This document shows positions 1 through 9,731 of a stretch of DNA of 64,000 nt, one piece after another. Every line of letters begins with the position of its first letter. Positions within the stretch are counted from its first letter, which is position 1. The position numbers and the translations under genes are program-made. The notes below the pieces were generated by a model. It was not told the DNA's origin. It was given only the letters and a program-made list of their open reading frames with translations, and ran no database searches. The stretch covers positions 62,001-126,000 of the forward strand of contig JBILGC010000001.1 of assembly GCA_044351265.1 (NCBI GenBank), written 5' to 3'. The DNA comes from JAJTFA01 sp044351265 (GTDB taxonomy: Bacteria > Bacteroidota > Bacteroidia > UKL13-3).

Positions 1-3000
1 CAGGATTGCTTGATTGCAGCGACAAATCTACGTTAGGAGAAACAGCAGTTGCAGCTGCACTAAAGTTAGGTGATGCAGATGATGATGCCTGATCTAAACC
101 TGTAATCGCTTTCCAACTCATAGAGTCTCCTCCAAGCAACGCATAGCGTGAATTGGTTTGCACTATGCCACCTGCAATACCTCCAACGCCTGGCGTATGG
201 ATTATATTGTAATTACTGGTAATGCGCAATGAATCTTGTAGGCGTATACCAAAGTTGAAACCAGTGGCTGCCCCATTGCTGATGGTATTGGCAAAAATGT
301 TATTCCTGATGTCCATCTGCTGACCTGAAGTGATTAGAGCAGAGCTTTCAAATGCACTGGTAAGTGCTGCACCAGCAGCAGGACCTCCGGCCATAAACAC
401 CGTGTTATGATAATAGAAACATTGGGTGGTGTTTTGATGCCAAATACCCCTGATGGTTGCTGCGTTAGTATACAGGTTTGCTGCAGTGTCAATACCCATA
501 CGCACCATATTGTTCGCAAGGGTTAAGAATCCATTGTTTACCTGGATACCAGTTAATACTGGAGTTGCCGTAGATGCACTGGTAACGCTATGCACCAAGT
601 TGCGCAATACATTGCTGTTGTTACCAATTACTGAGGTCGAAGTCGAAAGGTACATACCTGCAACAGATACACTGGAGTTATTGACTGCATGAACCAAATT
701 ACTAATACGGTTGTCGTTATAGTTAGCGTTTACAGTAAAAGCAGCATTAACCATTAACCCTACAAGGGAAGATGCTGTGGTAATGCCTGTATTGGAACTG
801 GTACTAATCAGGTTACGGATAATATTGCCTGATACATTAGCATTTTGCGAACCACCGCTATTGTATAAGATACCAATCATCTGGGCAGAAGTTGATGTAG
901 GATTGGTCCATCCCATACTGTCAACAATATTATTGCTGATGCTCAACGCTCCATTCAATGTAGTAGTGCTTGCAATACCAATTACATTGGCTAAGGTAGT
1001 GGTACCAGTGTAAGTTGAACGTGAACTGATACCATAAACGGTATTGCCATTAATAATTGGCGTTCCGCTTGTAACTAAAATCGGTCTTACAGATGTACTT
1101 GCTGCTGTGCCATTAGCCGCAATGAGTGTGCGAACTGTATTATTATTAATAGTTAAACTCAGTGTACTATGAGTTGAAACAATTCCCATTAATGCAGCTG
1201 CTGTTGTAGTGCCGGAATTAGCTGCATTAGTGTAGAAGCCTTGTAAGAAATTATTGCTAATATTCACCACATTGGCGCTTCCACTTTGTGAGATTATACC
1301 TGTAATACCTGCTATTGTTCCGGTATTCACCACGGTAATATTCAGAATAGAGTCATTCTGGATAGTAAGATTACCTGTTGACGAGGTGCTTATACCTTGG
1401 AAACGACCATTATTCAATGAGAAAATAGGAAGAGTATAAGATCCTATTCTATTATTATTAATAGTATATACCGCAGATGTACCCTGAGCAAGAATACCAG
1501 TAAATGTACCAGTTCCTGAAGTACTTGTTAAGGATATATTTTGGATTATATTGCCGTTGATAACAGTTCCTGTACCCGTTCCTGAAGTAGCCCAGATTGC
1601 ACTGAATGTAACGGAGGCGCTATTTGTGAATGCTGCTCCAGCCGCAAAAGGTTCTCTTCCTCCAATATAATTGCCATTTATCTGATTACCGTTAGAAGTT
1701 GCACCAGGGAAGAAATTAATTGGTGACAACGAGGTAGAAGTGCTGATTCCATAGTTGAAATAAAAGTGATTATTGTTGATTCGGAAGTTGTCAGCATTAC
1801 CCTGATTACCTACAACAATGCCGCTTGTGGTAAAGTTCATAAACTTACAATTATCTACACTAATTCCTGAATTAAACCGCGGAGATACACCTAAAATATT
1901 AAGGCCTATTGCCATCATTGTTGTACCGCCTGTTAAATCTTGACGGAAATAGCAATTGCTGAATAAGGTATTAGAAAAACCGCGGGTAGTGGTGTTGTTA
2001 TTTACTTGTACATTACCAGTAGAAGCTGCACGGGTTTCAAATATCACATTGATAATGGTATCTGAAGAACCTCCATTATTGAACAAAAGTGCAGGGCTTG
2101 CTGCTGAAACACGAACTATCAGGTTGGTATCGTTCAATGTTCCTGTTGGGCTAAAGCCAAGTAACTTCACATTGTCAATATTGTTAAAACGGAGACCAGT
2201 GCTTGTTCCTGATAATACATATTGGTTATTATCAGCCGGGCGAATGGTAAGCTGATATCCGCCTGCACCTACCTCAAGCCATTTATTTAATTCAAAAGTC
2301 CCCGGCTCGGTAACATTGCTTTGTATCAATACGGTGGTATTGCCTTGCAGCGCGCTGTTATTTACCGCTGCAAAAAAGCCTCCGGTACCTGACAAAGTTG
2401 GATAAGAAGGTGAACCTGCACCTGTTCCAATATATACCGTAGTTGGAATTGGATCATTAAACAGATATCCGTTCAAGGTAATTGGATGTGTTGTTACAGT
2501 ACTGGTGTTGGTAGCAACAGCATAAGCAGGATTTGAGTTGATATTTCCTGCTGCAGAGTCTGCAGCTATAAGATAGTAGAGAATACTGTCACCCACAGAC
2601 AGGCCGCCCATCAATGTATTATCGATAGTAAAAGAGTATGTTCTGCTTCTGCCTGCTGCAGAAACAAAGGTTCCTGCGCTAGACTGCCAAGTAGACTGAG
2701 AGCTCTTTCTAAAATATACACGCGGGGCAAGCGCGGCAGAAACCGGCACATTAACACCATCGAAAATGGTAGCAGTAAACACCCTGTTGGCTGGGGAAGA
2801 AGTGTTTACCAATGGGGTATAATAAATGTTTGGAGGCATCACATCTGAAGATAGAGCGTTCGTTGCAGATGAAGAAGCACCGATATCTACCGGAGTTCTA
2901 CCGCTACGGCTCAGTCCGTCAAAATCATTAGATACAAATGCAAGCACGGTTGTATCACCCATCCCTTCAGCTGCGTTTGGTGAAGCCAAACGCAGATCAG

Positions 3001-6000
3001 GTGTAGCTGCAGTTGGTGCCACAAAATTAGGATTACCAAACCCGCTTGAACCACCCTGTGCAGTAGCAGCTGCAAAAAGCTGGATGGTAGAATAGTTGAT
3101 GCTATTGAAACGACCTACGAATGCATTGGCCGATGCACTATTGAAATGAAGATTAGAACCAGTGGTAATTCTTGCCATGCTGGTACCAAAAATTTTACCA
3201 TAGTGGTTTAGTGTAGAGACACCTGCATTAACAGAGTTATTTACAAAAATGTTGTTGCGAATATCCATGAATCCGGGAGTAGAAGCAGCACCCGCAACTT
3301 CAAGACATGCTGTAGATGGGTTAGGTGCGCCTGCTAATCCAAAATCAGGTGCAAGGTCTACCAACACGGAGTTGTGGTACATGCGTATCTGGCTGGTTGA
3401 TGGTGCACTCACAAATATACCACGATATTGTCCGGGACGAGCCATAGCTGTACCTGAAGTATCGCGTCCAATGCGAATTATATTATTCGCAACCGTTCCT
3501 GTTCCGCCTTGGTACTGCAGACCATACATGATTGAAGAAGTAGGTGTTTGGGTGGCCGGATATGCATAAGTTAATCCATAGATTAAATTGCGAGTAATGG
3601 CAGAAGTATTGCCGGCAACTGTAGCATTGCCTTGATGAAAAATACCTATAACACTTGGGTTGGCTGTAGCCAAGTTGTTGGTAGCTGTTAAGTTGTATAC
3701 ACTGTTGCTATCAATCACCTGATTCATGGCTCCACTGAAATTGTTGATACCGATAATACCCGCACTAGTGCTGGTGGAAGCAGCAGTGGTTGCACTTCTT
3801 AGGTTATAAATATTGTTACCTCTAATGGTGTTTTGGGCATTTACACTGGCACAAATACCATTTATCTGGTTAGCAGCTGCACTGTTTTGTGCATTCAGGT
3901 TGAAAATATTGTTATTTAATATGCTGTGCTGTTGAGAAGAACTAATCACCAAACCGTTAATTGCGGCAGATGTAGTAACCAAGGTGCTGTTACTATTGGT
4001 GATGAAATTTCTCACTGTATTGCCTTGAAGTAAGAGGGATGCGTTACCTGAGGCAATACCAATTTGAGATGTAGCAGCTAATGTGTAAGAGGTAAAATCA
4101 GTAACCAGGTTGTTGGAAAGAACAGATCCCCCTGTGCCACTATTCTGAAAAATACCACATTGCGCGGCAGTTGTTAACCCTCCTGTTGCATTACTATTGG
4201 TGTAGAACTGCCCTACCGTATTGTCGTTCATCACTGCAATACCACTTCCACTGTAAATACCTATCATTCTTGTGCTAGCCGGTGTTGAACTATTCGGTGT
4301 TGATAGCGATGAAGAAAAAATGGAAATACTATCTATAGGATTTGTTCCGCCTATGCGGTTACCTCTGATATTAACCGAAGGTGAACCATTGAACAATGCC
4401 ATACCACAAAATGCTGCATTTGTTAAGGTTGAAGAGGAGAGTGATCTGCTGAAGAAGCGAGATATGGTATTACTGTCGATGTTAAATGTTCCTATGGTAC
4501 TTGTTCCATGATAAAAACCAACAAAACCCATAGAGGTATTGGAGTTTATGGTGATGCCTGAAATAAGGTTGCGCTTAATATTGGTAGGCGCAGAATGGAA
4601 CATATAGTACATATAAAGGGTTGCACCACTATGATTGTCAAAGCGGATATTGTGGGTGTCTGTTGGGTGACCAATAACATTATCTGTTAAGTCAGCATAC
4701 CCGGTGGAGACATACATATAATATGGATAATACCAAACGGGGGCTGCATTTTCATTATAAATAATATTGGAAACCACGTTTCCGCTAATGCGCGTTCCGG
4801 CTGTAGTATTAGAGCCACCATAGAATATTTTGTAAATACTTGGTGAAGATGTTCCCGGATTAACCAATTGTCTTGGCAAGCCTACACCTGAGCCTCCTAC
4901 AAACGGAGCTCGACCTCCCATGTAATTGCCTACAATCTGATGCCCCCACGAACCGGCATTACTGGGGTTCATGAAAATATCGCCATGACTAAATGTAGCA
5001 TAACTGCATGAGGCAGGTGCAGGACTTACAGCAATGGTGTCGTAGAAACTGTTTCCGGTAATGCTGTATTGGCGACCTGCGCCTGAATTGGTGGGGTTAA
5101 CACAGATGCCATAAACCCTGTGGCCATAAAACCAGTTTGAATCTAAAGACAGCCAGTCATTTTGTTGGGTTAAAGATTGACCCGTTACGGCTATAGCTGT
5201 AGAATAATATGTTGTGCCTGATGGGGCAAATGTATTGCTGAGAATGGTGATGCTGTCATTACCCACGCCCAGTAAATTGGTAGTACCTGCAATATAAACT
5301 GCTGCAGAAGTTGGGGCTGTATTTGTATTTGTAGAAGAAGAGCGAATGACAGTGTTTCTAATGGTAGCCCCGGTAGCCTCGTTTCGAATTAAGAAAACGT
5401 TGGCTCCGCCTGCAACACTTCTGTTTTCAATGGTCATGTTGCGGTCATTGTTATTGGTCCAGCGGCCATCAAAAATTACTTTTCTTGTACCTTCAATAAT
5501 AAACAGATTAGCCGCGTTACTATCAGTAATATAAACAGTATTATTATTTTGTGGCCTGAAGGTGATACTGCGCTGGGCGTTTGAGCCTAATATGTTGCTA
5601 ATGGAAATAGGAAAAGACTCACCGGTTCCGGCTGAGTAAATAGGATCGATAAGATTGAAAACCACATTACCACCAACACCTCTACTGTTAAGAGCTGAAA
5701 CTGCTGCTGTAATAGTGGGGTAATCTGAGGCACCTGATGTTCCAACAGTAAAGTTACCAGACATAGGTCCGAGAATCGTTCGGCCAGAACCCGGAGGGGT
5801 ATTAGGGGTAGGTACATAACTGCTTCCACCAATATTTAATCCGGTGCATGCAGCGTTAACAGTTCCTGATGATACAGCTGGGTTGATATCGTATGCCAGC
5901 CAGAAGTAGTTGGTATCGCTCGGAAGCGGTCTACTGCTAAGTGCTCGTGTACCCGTGAATGTAAAAGAACCAGAAGGATTGGCTATGGTTGAACCAAACT

Positions 6001-6856
6001 GATTGGTTGCAGCAAATACAGGTGAGTTACCGGTGTAGAATACCTTTGCGTTGCTGATAGCGTTTGCAGGAGTAGTTCCTGTTGGGGTAAAGGTGAATGA
6101 GTTTGCATTTGGAGGGTTTGCAGTTCCTGAACCGGCAACTTTAACACACAGAATTTCCTGATTTGAAGAACCACTTCCAACACCTCCTAAATTAGCCTGA
6201 GCAACCGAAGTTGAAGAATATGTGTAAGGAACGGTTTGAAACAGGGTCATTTCATCAACGCATATATTGTTCCACCAATCACCTGTTGCATGCAAGAAAA
6301 CAAATAGGTTTGGACCAGTTAGCAAGGATGCAGGTACATCAAAACTATAATTGTACCATCCTGCAGTTGACACTATTGGATACCTTGAAGTGTGCGCATA
6401 CACGCTATCAATAAACGTGGAGTTTGCGAAAACGTTTGTATTCCCGAAACGAATAGCTACTCTGGAATCAGTAGTTGTTGCATAATAAGTATGTCTGAAA
6501 AACCAAAAAGAAAGACGAATTCCATTACCCGGAGGAAGCGCACTGATATCTATGCTTGGACTCGTTAATACGCCAGAAGCAGGATTACTGCCGCTGTAAG
6601 CATCCCACATACCCATTCCGCCACCTGCATAAGGTCCGGTTATCGGGGTAGTGAAGGTACTTGTGGTAACCCTGGTGAATGCGAGAGTCGTTCCATTAAG
6701 TGTAACATAACTGCTACCTGTACCGATAGGGGCTGCAACTGTATCAAAGTTATTAGCCCAAAGTACTTGCGCCTTTACCTGCATATTAGCAAGGCAAATG
6801 AAAATGAAAAGCATTAGTGCTTTCCATTTGATTAGATTGTGTAATTGATGTTTCAT
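1..6856 (-). CDS. Giant secreted beta-helix/choice-of-anchor protein, 3' end beyond window
   Basis: The reading frame stays open from the ATG at 6856 to the left edge (2285 codons, no stop), so the C-terminus is missing; a T9SS sorting domain is expected there but not seen. Residues 1-30 form a signal peptide (hydrophobic core LMLFIFICLANM, ending VKAQ). About 31-220 look like a choice-of-anchor/jelly-roll domain, and about 229-340 resemble the BNR-associated N-terminal domain (contains NYFWLAYDI). Two long modules of right-handed beta-helix type follow, rich in N/T/S/G with recurring G-N-x-I and N-N-x-I turns. They begin near residues 360 and 1467 with related openings (DYPTITAAVSAL and SYPTLSG). 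Between them, about 1307-1325, is a DFDGLSRSGRTPVDIGA motif typical of such module ends. The role is probably cell-surface or extracellular, perhaps adhesin or glycan-binding; no catalytic motif was recognised. Plus-strand ORFs here are antisense shadows. Confidence 0.85.
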   Translation of the reverse strand, partial: MKHQLHNLIKWKALMLFIFICLANMQVKAQVLWANNFDTVAAPIGTGSSYVTLNGTTLAFTRVTTSTFTTPITGPYAGGGMGMWDAYSGSNPASGVLTSPSIDISALPPGNGIRLSFWFFRHTYYATTTDSRVAIRFGNTNVFANSTFIDSVYAHTSRYPIVSTAGWYNYSFDVPASLLTGPNLFVFLHATGDWWNNICVDEMTLFQTVPYTYSSTSVAQANLGGVGSGSSNQEILCVKVAGSGTANPPNANSFTFTPTGTTPANAISNAKVFYTGNSPVFAATNQFGSTIANPSGSFTFTGTRALSSRPLPSDTNYFWLAYDINPAVSSGTVNAACTGLNIGGSSYVPTPNTPPGSGRTILGPMSGNFTVGTSGASDYPTITAAVSALNSRGVGGNVVFNLIDPIYSAGTGESFPISISNILGSNAQRSITFRPQNNNTVYITDSNAANLFIIEGTRKVIFDGRWTNNNDRNMTIENRSVAGGANVFLIRNEATGATIRNTVIRSSSTNTNTAPTSAAVYIAGTTNLLGVGNDSITILSNTFAPSGTTYYSTAIAVTGQSLTQQNDWLSLDSNWFYGHRVYGICVNPTNSGAGRQYSITGNSFYDTIAVSPAPASCSYATFSHGDIFMNPSNAGSWGHQIVGNYMGGRAPFVGGSGVGLPRQLVNPGTSSPSIYKIFYGGSNTTAGTRISGNVVSNIIYNENAAPVWYYPYYMYVSTGYADLTDNVIGHPTDTHNIRFDNHSGATLYMYYMFHSAPTNIKRNLISGITINSNTSMGFVGFYHGTSTIGTFNIDSNTISRFFSRSLSSSTLTNAAFCGMALFNGSPSVNIRGNRIGGTNPIDSISIFSSSLSTPNSSTPASTRMIGIYSGSGIAVMNDNTVGQFYTNSNATGGLTTAAQCGIFQNSGTGGSVLSNNLVTDFTSYTLAATSQIGIASGNASLLLQGNTVRNFITNSNSTLVTTSAAINGLVISSSQQHSILNNNIFNLNAQNSAAANQINGICASVNAQNTIRGNNIYNLRSATTAASTSTSAGIIGINNFSGAMNQVIDSNSVYNLTATNNLATANPSVIGIFHQGNATVAGNTSAITRNLIYGLTYAYPATQTPTSSIMYGLQYQGGTGTVANNIIRIGRDTSGTAMARPGQYRGIFVSAPSTSQIRMYHNSVLVDLAPDFGLAGAPNPSTACLEVAGAASTPGFMDIRNNIFVNNSVNAGVSTLNHYGKIFGTSMARITTGSNLHFNSASANAFVGRFNSINYSTIQLFAAATAQGGSSGFGNPNFVAPTAATPDLRLASPNAAEGMGDTTVLAFVSNDFDGLSRSGRTPVDIGASSSATNALSSDVMPPNIYYTPLVNTSSPANRVFTATIFDGVNVPVSAALAPRVYFRKSSQSTWQSSAGTFVSAAGRSRTYSFTIDNTLMGGLSVGDSILYYLIAADSAAGNINSNPAYAVATNTSTVTTHPITLNGYLFNDPIPTTVYIGTGAGSPSYPTLSGTGGFFAAVNNSALQGNTTVLIQSNVTEPGTFELNKWLEVGAGGYQLTIRPADNNQYVLSGTSTGLRFNNIDNVKLLGFSPTGTLNDTNLIVRVSAASPALLFNNGGSSDTIINVIFETRAASTGNVQVNNNTTTRGFSNTLFSNCYFRQDLTGGTTMMAIGLNILGVSPRFNSGISVDNCKFMNFTTSGIVVGNQGNADNFRINNNHFYFNYGISTSTSLSPINFFPGATSNGNQINGNYIGGREPFAAGAAFTNSASVTFSAIWATSGTGTGTVINGNIIQNISLTSTSGTGTFTGILAQGTSAVYTINNNRIGSYTLPIFSLNNGRFQGISTSSTGNLTIQNDSILNITVVNTGTIAGITGIISQSGSANVVNISNNFLQGFYTNAANSGTTTAAALMGIVSTHSTLSLTINNNTVRTLIAANGTAASTSVRPILVTSGTPIINGNTVYGISSRSTYTGTTTLANVIGIASTTTLNGALSISNNIVDSMGWTNPTSTSAQMIGILYNSGGSQNANVSGNIIRNLISTSSNTGITTASSLVGLMVNAAFTVNANYNDNRISNLVHAVNNSSVSVAGMYLSTSTSVIGNNSNVLRNLVHSVTSASTATPVLTGIQVNNGFLTLANNMVRMGIDTAANLYTNAATIRGIWHQNTTQCFYYHNTVFMAGGPAAGAALTSAFESSALITSGQQMDIRNNIFANTISNGAATGFNFGIRLQDSLRITSNYNIIHTPGVGGIAGGIVQTNSRYALLGGDSMSWKAITGLDQASSSASPNFSAAATAVSPNVDLSLQSSNP

Positions 6857-7040
6857 ACGTATTGATTTATAGTTAAATTTTTATGGTCAATTGAAGTTCA
6901 ATTTTGAGAATTTCAATGATAAATGCAATAACCTGCAAGAAAATAACTGAGCAAATTTATATTTAACTGAATATCAAGTTTAAATAAATTCAATAACCAC
7001 CCCAATTAAGGATATTTTAAGTTTTTAAATAGGTGTACAT

Positions 7041-7077
7041 AAAAAAGCCGCCTCGGATAAACGTGGCGGCTTTTTTT
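7041..7077 (-). terminator. Intrinsic terminator of the endonuclease gene
   Basis: GCCGCC (7047-7052) pairs with GGCGGC (7065-7070) around a 12-nt loop. Flanking A6 and T7 runs make it usable in both directions. It lies 16 nt past the stop codon of the minus-strand gene at 7093-9570. Confidence 0.8.
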
Positions 7078-7092
7078 AAGTAACTTTTATAA

Positions 7093-9570
7093 TCAATACT
7101 GATTTAATATGCGTTTCTGCACCATGCCTTTTTCGGTTTGTATATGCAGCAAAAAGAGTCCTTTTTTATCCAATAATATTTCAGTTGTCTTTACCTGCGG
7201 GGCGCTTGTATAAATGAGTTTTCCGGCAACATCATACACGCAAATTTTTTGTAGCATATAATCTGAGTGAATATGCACTGAACCATGAGCAGGATTTGGA
7301 TAAGCCAGCACATGCGCCTGCGCTTCCAACTCATCAAAACCAATGGTAGATTTAATGGTAAAATAACCATTGCTGGTATCAGCCTTGTTACCTGTGGTGC
7401 TGCTAATTCTTATTTTGGCAGAGTCGGTAAAGAGTGTTGGAGGTACATTCCAGTTATAAGGACTTTGCGTTGCGGCCACTGCCTTGGCCACCACGCTATG
7501 CAAAGTATCTTTAATCAGCAACTCTATTTTAACCGAATCTATATTGCTCGATGTCCAAGATATATTGGTATTAGAGCCGGGTGTCGTTATTTCTCCACCG
7601 TTGGGAGCAGTTAACACAAGCGTGGCAGGTTGCGTAATATAAGTGAGGTTGGTGAAATTAATTCTGTTAACCCACGCTGGGTTATCAATAAACGGATTGC
7701 GGTTTTTTTGTATTGAAGCAATGTATTCATTACGGGCAATCTCCAACGCACTTGGCGGATCCTGATCATGCCACTGCAGCAATACCGCAATATCCTGATT
7801 AGCGGGTAGGCGCCACTGATAGCTTCTGTCGCCATTGTAACGCATGAGCATATAAAACAATGCACGAGCCACATCTCCTTTCTGATCATCTTTGGGCTCG
7901 TAAACGGTTTTTCCTCCCGCATCTGTTCCCAACTTACCTTCTCCTGTTGGCGAGATATAGGTTGCACTTGCAACCACTCCAAACGGATTATTGCTGCGTT
8001 TGGAATTTGCATTTAGCTGATGTGCAGGAAACAAATTGTGCAAATCGTTATACTCCAATACTTCTTTGCCATTTACATTTGGCCAACCGCCACCCAGCAC
8101 CGGATTCATTGGCATCCAACTTTGTGCAAAGGTATGCTCACGCGTCAGCACACCGCTGTTGGTTCCGTTCCACCACAAAAATGGTTCATCATAAACATAT
8201 TTATGTCCGGTATACACACAATCTACAACCTTCTTGCCTCCGGTAGTATCACGTGTCAAATAGTTGTTTACCAATGTTGGTGCATAGTTGCTGTAAAAAA
8301 TGGTATCGTGCGGAGTCTTTAACCGGTTGCTCAGGTCGGATACAAAAGATGGCAAGGCCGAATTAATGGCACTGTAGTAAGAACCGGGTGCTCCGTTGGC
8401 TGTGGTTACAGTAGCTGAAGCCACATTGGCCGTATTATAATTCTCGTAGCCTGCAGGGCCGTTAAACGCCAAGGCTACAAAAGTGTAGGTGGTGTTTGCA
8501 AGAATATAATTTGGTTTGAGCATGGCAGTATCTGTTCCGATATATGCCACCTGAGCATTGCCGATATAATCGCCACGTGTATAGGTGGTGCCATCGGTTG
8601 GTCTTTCGGTAAGTGAAGCTGCAGCCTTGCGTAATAAGATATATTTTTCAGCACCGGCAGCACGCGGAAAACTTACATTCATGGTATGCGTAAGTACGTT
8701 GGAGATATTCACTCTCGCCACCTGATTGGCAGGCTCTGTAGCGAGATTTCCGCCAATGGCATAGAGGTTTATTACAAAAGGATTTTTATCAGGATCGGTG
8801 TTATATACCCTAACAGTAGCAAAACGCGACCCCGGTGAACCGGCAGTAAAATTGAGCACAAAACTATCAAGGCCATTATTAAAAGGTGCAATGCTGTCAA
8901 ACAACTGCACGGAGAAATCAGTGGCGTGGGTTCCGCTCATTACAATGCTGTCTATTTTCAGTGCCTGAGAAATACCTGTGTTTTGTATAATAAATTTTTG
9001 CGAAGCAGCATTGCCAAAAACAAATGTTCCTCCGTTTACCAGCTTATTTTCTTTATTACTTATTACAATGCTTTGCGGTGGTGCAGGCGGTAGGCTAATC
9101 ATTACGCTATCCAGTTGCACATTGCTACCCGATTGCTTGTTTGCATAAAAAAAACGTACGTAGCGAGTAGATGCAAGAAGGTTGTCCTGCAATCTTGTTA
9201 AATTGGTATTCATGGAAGTTAAATTCCTTACATTAGTCCAGTTGCTTCCGTCAGGCGATTCATCTATAGTAAAAGATCCAGCAAAAGGGGGATTTGGAGA
9301 TATTCCTGTTCCTTTGATATAATATGAAATAGGGCCTGGTTTTTCGGCAAACTGTATTTGAAGAAATTCACCGGTCTGGTCAAGCCTTAATGAAATATTA
9401 TCACCAATACCTGATGCATAGGTTAAATTTCCTGTGCCTAAATTATAGGTCCACCCAACAGGCGGAGTAGCAACCCCCGGAGTGCTAAAGTTCCATGCAG
9501 TGGGTAATACCGCCTGAGCAAAAACCCAAACAGGTAAAAGATAAACGCATATAGCGATGACTTTTTTCAT
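7093..9570 (-). CDS. Secreted endonuclease I family protein with T9SS sorting domain
   Basis: This 825-residue protein is predicted to be exported and to degrade nucleic acid outside the cell. The ATG at 9570 starts a clean signal peptide (MKKVIAICVYLLPVWVFAQ); the frame extends upstream only to a TTG. The N-terminal part is a choice-of-anchor-like beta domain, followed by an Ig/abnormal-spindle-like segment and an FN3-like domain. The endonuclease I (PF04231-type) core has REHTFAQSW near 472-480 and YNDLHNLFPAH near 506-516, the His/Asn region of this metal-dependent nuclease family. A Kre9/KNH-like Ig domain follows (TAPNGGE...WTSSNIDSV). The last about 70 residues start at AYPNPAHGS and match a T9SS type A sorting domain. 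It is divergent from purL. Confidence 0.88.
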   Translation of the reverse strand: MKKVIAICVYLLPVWVFAQAVLPTAWNFSTPGVATPPVGWTYNLGTGNLTYASGIGDNISLRLDQTGEFLQIQFAEKPGPISYYIKGTGISPNPPFAGSFTIDESPDGSNWTNVRNLTSMNTNLTRLQDNLLASTRYVRFFYANKQSGSNVQLDSVMISLPPAPPQSIVISNKENKLVNGGTFVFGNAASQKFIIQNTGISQALKIDSIVMSGTHATDFSVQLFDSIAPFNNGLDSFVLNFTAGSPGSRFATVRVYNTDPDKNPFVINLYAIGGNLATEPANQVARVNISNVLTHTMNVSFPRAAGAEKYILLRKAAASLTERPTDGTTYTRGDYIGNAQVAYIGTDTAMLKPNYILANTTYTFVALAFNGPAGYENYNTANVASATVTTANGAPGSYYSAINSALPSFVSDLSNRLKTPHDTIFYSNYAPTLVNNYLTRDTTGGKKVVDCVYTGHKYVYDEPFLWWNGTNSGVLTREHTFAQSWMPMNPVLGGGWPNVNGKEVLEYNDLHNLFPAHQLNANSKRSNNPFGVVASATYISPTGEGKLGTDAGGKTVYEPKDDQKGDVARALFYMLMRYNGDRSYQWRLPANQDIAVLLQWHDQDPPSALEIARNEYIASIQKNRNPFIDNPAWVNRINFTNLTYITQPATLVLTAPNGGEITTPGSNTNISWTSSNIDSVKIELLIKDTLHSVVAKAVAATQSPYNWNVPPTLFTDSAKIRISSTTGNKADTSNGYFTIKSTIGFDELEAQAHVLAYPNPAHGSVHIHSDYMLQKICVYDVAGKLIYTSAPQVKTTEILLDKKGLFLLHIQTEKGMVQKRILNQY

Positions 9571-9731
9571 GGTAGCAATGAATTTAAATGCGCGGCAAGA
9601 TAGATTAATTGCAGGAAATGATGCGACAGGTAATGAAATAAAATTGTGGTAAAACTTTATTACCGCATTTGTTGGTATTAATAGCAAATTAGTACCAAAT
9701 TTGTCTCCTTAATTTCAATACTTCTATTATC

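Noticed and set aside
453..5534. Several plus-strand frames of 60-106 codons
   Set aside because: They lie antisense to the continuous 2285-codon frame, which has a signal peptide and recognisable domains.
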